In this document: piece after piece, positions 62,959 to 63,430 of the stretch
Layout: every line of letters starts with the position of its first letter
Position numbering within the stretch: the stretch's first letter is position 1
Assembly (NCBI GenBank): GCA_004321715.1
Contig: SGYN01000009.1
Span: 1 to 63,430, forward strand
Origin: a bacterium
GTDB taxonomy: Bacteria; Fidelibacterota; Marinisomatia; Marinisomatales; TCS55
Direction: 5' to 3'
Length of the DNA stretch: 63,430 bases
Notes under the pieces: generated by a model
Database searches by the model: none
What the model saw: the letters and a program-made list of their open reading frames with translations, nothing else
Told to the model about the DNA's origin: nothing
Program-made: the position numbers and the translations under genes

Positions 62959-63430
62959 TTGAAATTAAAAGAAATAAAATTATGTATAATCTTCTTTTTT
63001 TCAAGTCTAGTTGCAGAGCAAACTTTTTCACTGAAAGGGAAAATTATCGATTCCAAGACTAAAGAGCCTCTTATTGGCGCTAATGTTGTAGTTCTTGGGA
63101 CTGCTATAGGAGCTGCATCTAACATGGATGGAGAATTTTTCATATCTGATATCTCTAAGGATTTTGTAGGTATTAAGGTTTCATATATAGGATATGTATC
63201 TAAAACCTTCGAAAATCTAAATGTATCAAGCCAGGAATTTATGAATATAGAGCTAGTTGCAGATGTTATATCTGTATCTGGGGTTGAAGTCCAGGCAGAA
63301 AGGAGATCTGGAAGTCAAGCAGAGTCTATTGCATCAAAGAAAGAAGCTCTTGAAATGCAGGATAATATTTCGGCGGATCAAATATCAAAATCTGGAGATA
63401 CCCATGTTGCAGATGCAGTTAGAAGAGTAA
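62959..63430 (+). CDS. TonB-dependent receptor, N-terminal part (runs off window)
   Basis: About 157 residues are inside the window and the frame is open to the last base. From TTG 62959 the protein starts with a signal peptide (IFFFSSLVAEQ). A carboxypeptidase-regulatory-like domain follows (FSLKGKIIDSKTKEPLIGAN, GEFFISDIS), then the plug start (SVSGVEVQAERRSG, DNISADQISKSGDTHVADAV). A GAGGTG ribosome site stands 5 bases before the TTG, which supports this start over the TTG three bases earlier. It is a third TonB receptor, of the Oar-like / SusC-type plug form. Confidence 0.87.
   Translation, partial: MKLKEIKLCIIFFFSSLVAEQTFSLKGKIIDSKTKEPLIGANVVVLGTAIGAASNMDGEFFISDISKDFVGIKVSYIGYVSKTFENLNVSSQEFMNIELVADVISVSGVEVQAERRSGSQAESIASKKEALEMQDNISADQISKSGDTHVADAVRRV

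Noticed and set aside
62919-63143. Minus-strand frame opposite the last TonB receptor
   Set aside because: The plus strand has signal peptide, ribosome site and receptor motifs; the minus frame is a shadow.
1-63430. CRISPR array, rRNA operon or insertion sequence
   Set aside because: No regularly spaced repeats, ribosomal RNA motifs or transposase genes were seen.

Overview
The window is an AT-rich, gene-dense stretch of a Gram-negative chromosome, with about 62 protein genes, three tRNA genes (Asn-GTT, Glu-TTC, Val-TAC), very short intergenic gaps and many ATGA/TAATG overlaps. Three kinds of trait point to the FCB group. There are TonB-dependent receptors with carboxypeptidase-regulatory N-termini, secreted proteins ending in a PNPFN-type sorting domain or a dockerin-like tail, and an ECF sigma / FecR / STN-receptor set. 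Low GC and overall gene style suggest a marine Marinimicrobia (SAR406)-like bacterium. This placement is an inference from gene content, not from a marker phylogeny. I see no insertion sequence, prophage, rRNA or CRISPR array.

Layout. 1-2325: the end of an unknown membrane protein, then a PLP-dependent threonine/serine dehydratase-like enzyme coupled to a small secreted M14-like hydrolase. 2317-8230 (minus): a six-gene tyrosine/homogentisate catabolic operon (aminotransferase, HPPD, FAA hydrolase, homogentisate dioxygenase, flavin reductase and a degenerate AMP-binding protein). 8321-16982 (plus): sfsA, an Ig-like lipoprotein, a mannose-1-phosphate guanylyltransferase, a small unknown, an EF-G paralogue, a HIT protein, and a tiny membrane protein next to a sodium:solute symporter. 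17042-22262: tRNA-Asn with a strong terminator, an ECF sigma / FecR anti-sigma / STN-TonB receptor unit and a redoxin-like secreted protein. 22272-27520 (mostly minus): MenI plus a PAS-UbiA (MenA-like) fusion, a secreted peroxiredoxin, a DUF2231 protein, tRNA-Glu, a BolA/monothiol-glutaredoxin pair and a GT39-type membrane glycosyltransferase.

27594-34580: a second TonB receptor with a DUF4249-like lipoprotein, exonuclease III, a class B acid phosphatase with an outer-membrane barrel, a solitary GroES-like protein and a GNAT enzyme. 34649-40632: an envelope-polymer block (MsbA-like ABC exporter, CDP-glycerol-phosphotransferase-like enzyme, heptosyltransferase, cytidylyltransferase-like enzyme, DUF1015). 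40726-50577: citrate synthase, an M14 carboxypeptidase with a dockerin-like tail, a PNPFN-tailed protein, a CBS protein, and a run of poorly characterised genes ending in endonuclease III. 50660-52301: a cysteine-free QueD homologue, a YhhQ-like transporter and FolE. 52335-59951: a 2-oxoacid dehydrogenase operon with its lipoylation genes (lpd, lipB, fused E1, E2, methyltransferase, lipA, membrane-anchored unknown). 60070-63430: lon, tRNA-Val, a structured non-coding stretch, and the start of a third TonB receptor running off the window.

The genes join into a few recognisable programmes: aromatic amino-acid breakdown to TCA-cycle intermediates, menaquinone synthesis with an unexpected sensory domain, branched-chain/pyruvate-type oxidation with self-contained lipoylation, and outer-membrane uptake and secretion. 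The observations I rate highest are the PAS-UbiA fusion, the adenylase remnant in the homogentisate operon, and the cysteine-less pterin synthase next to folE and yhhQ.
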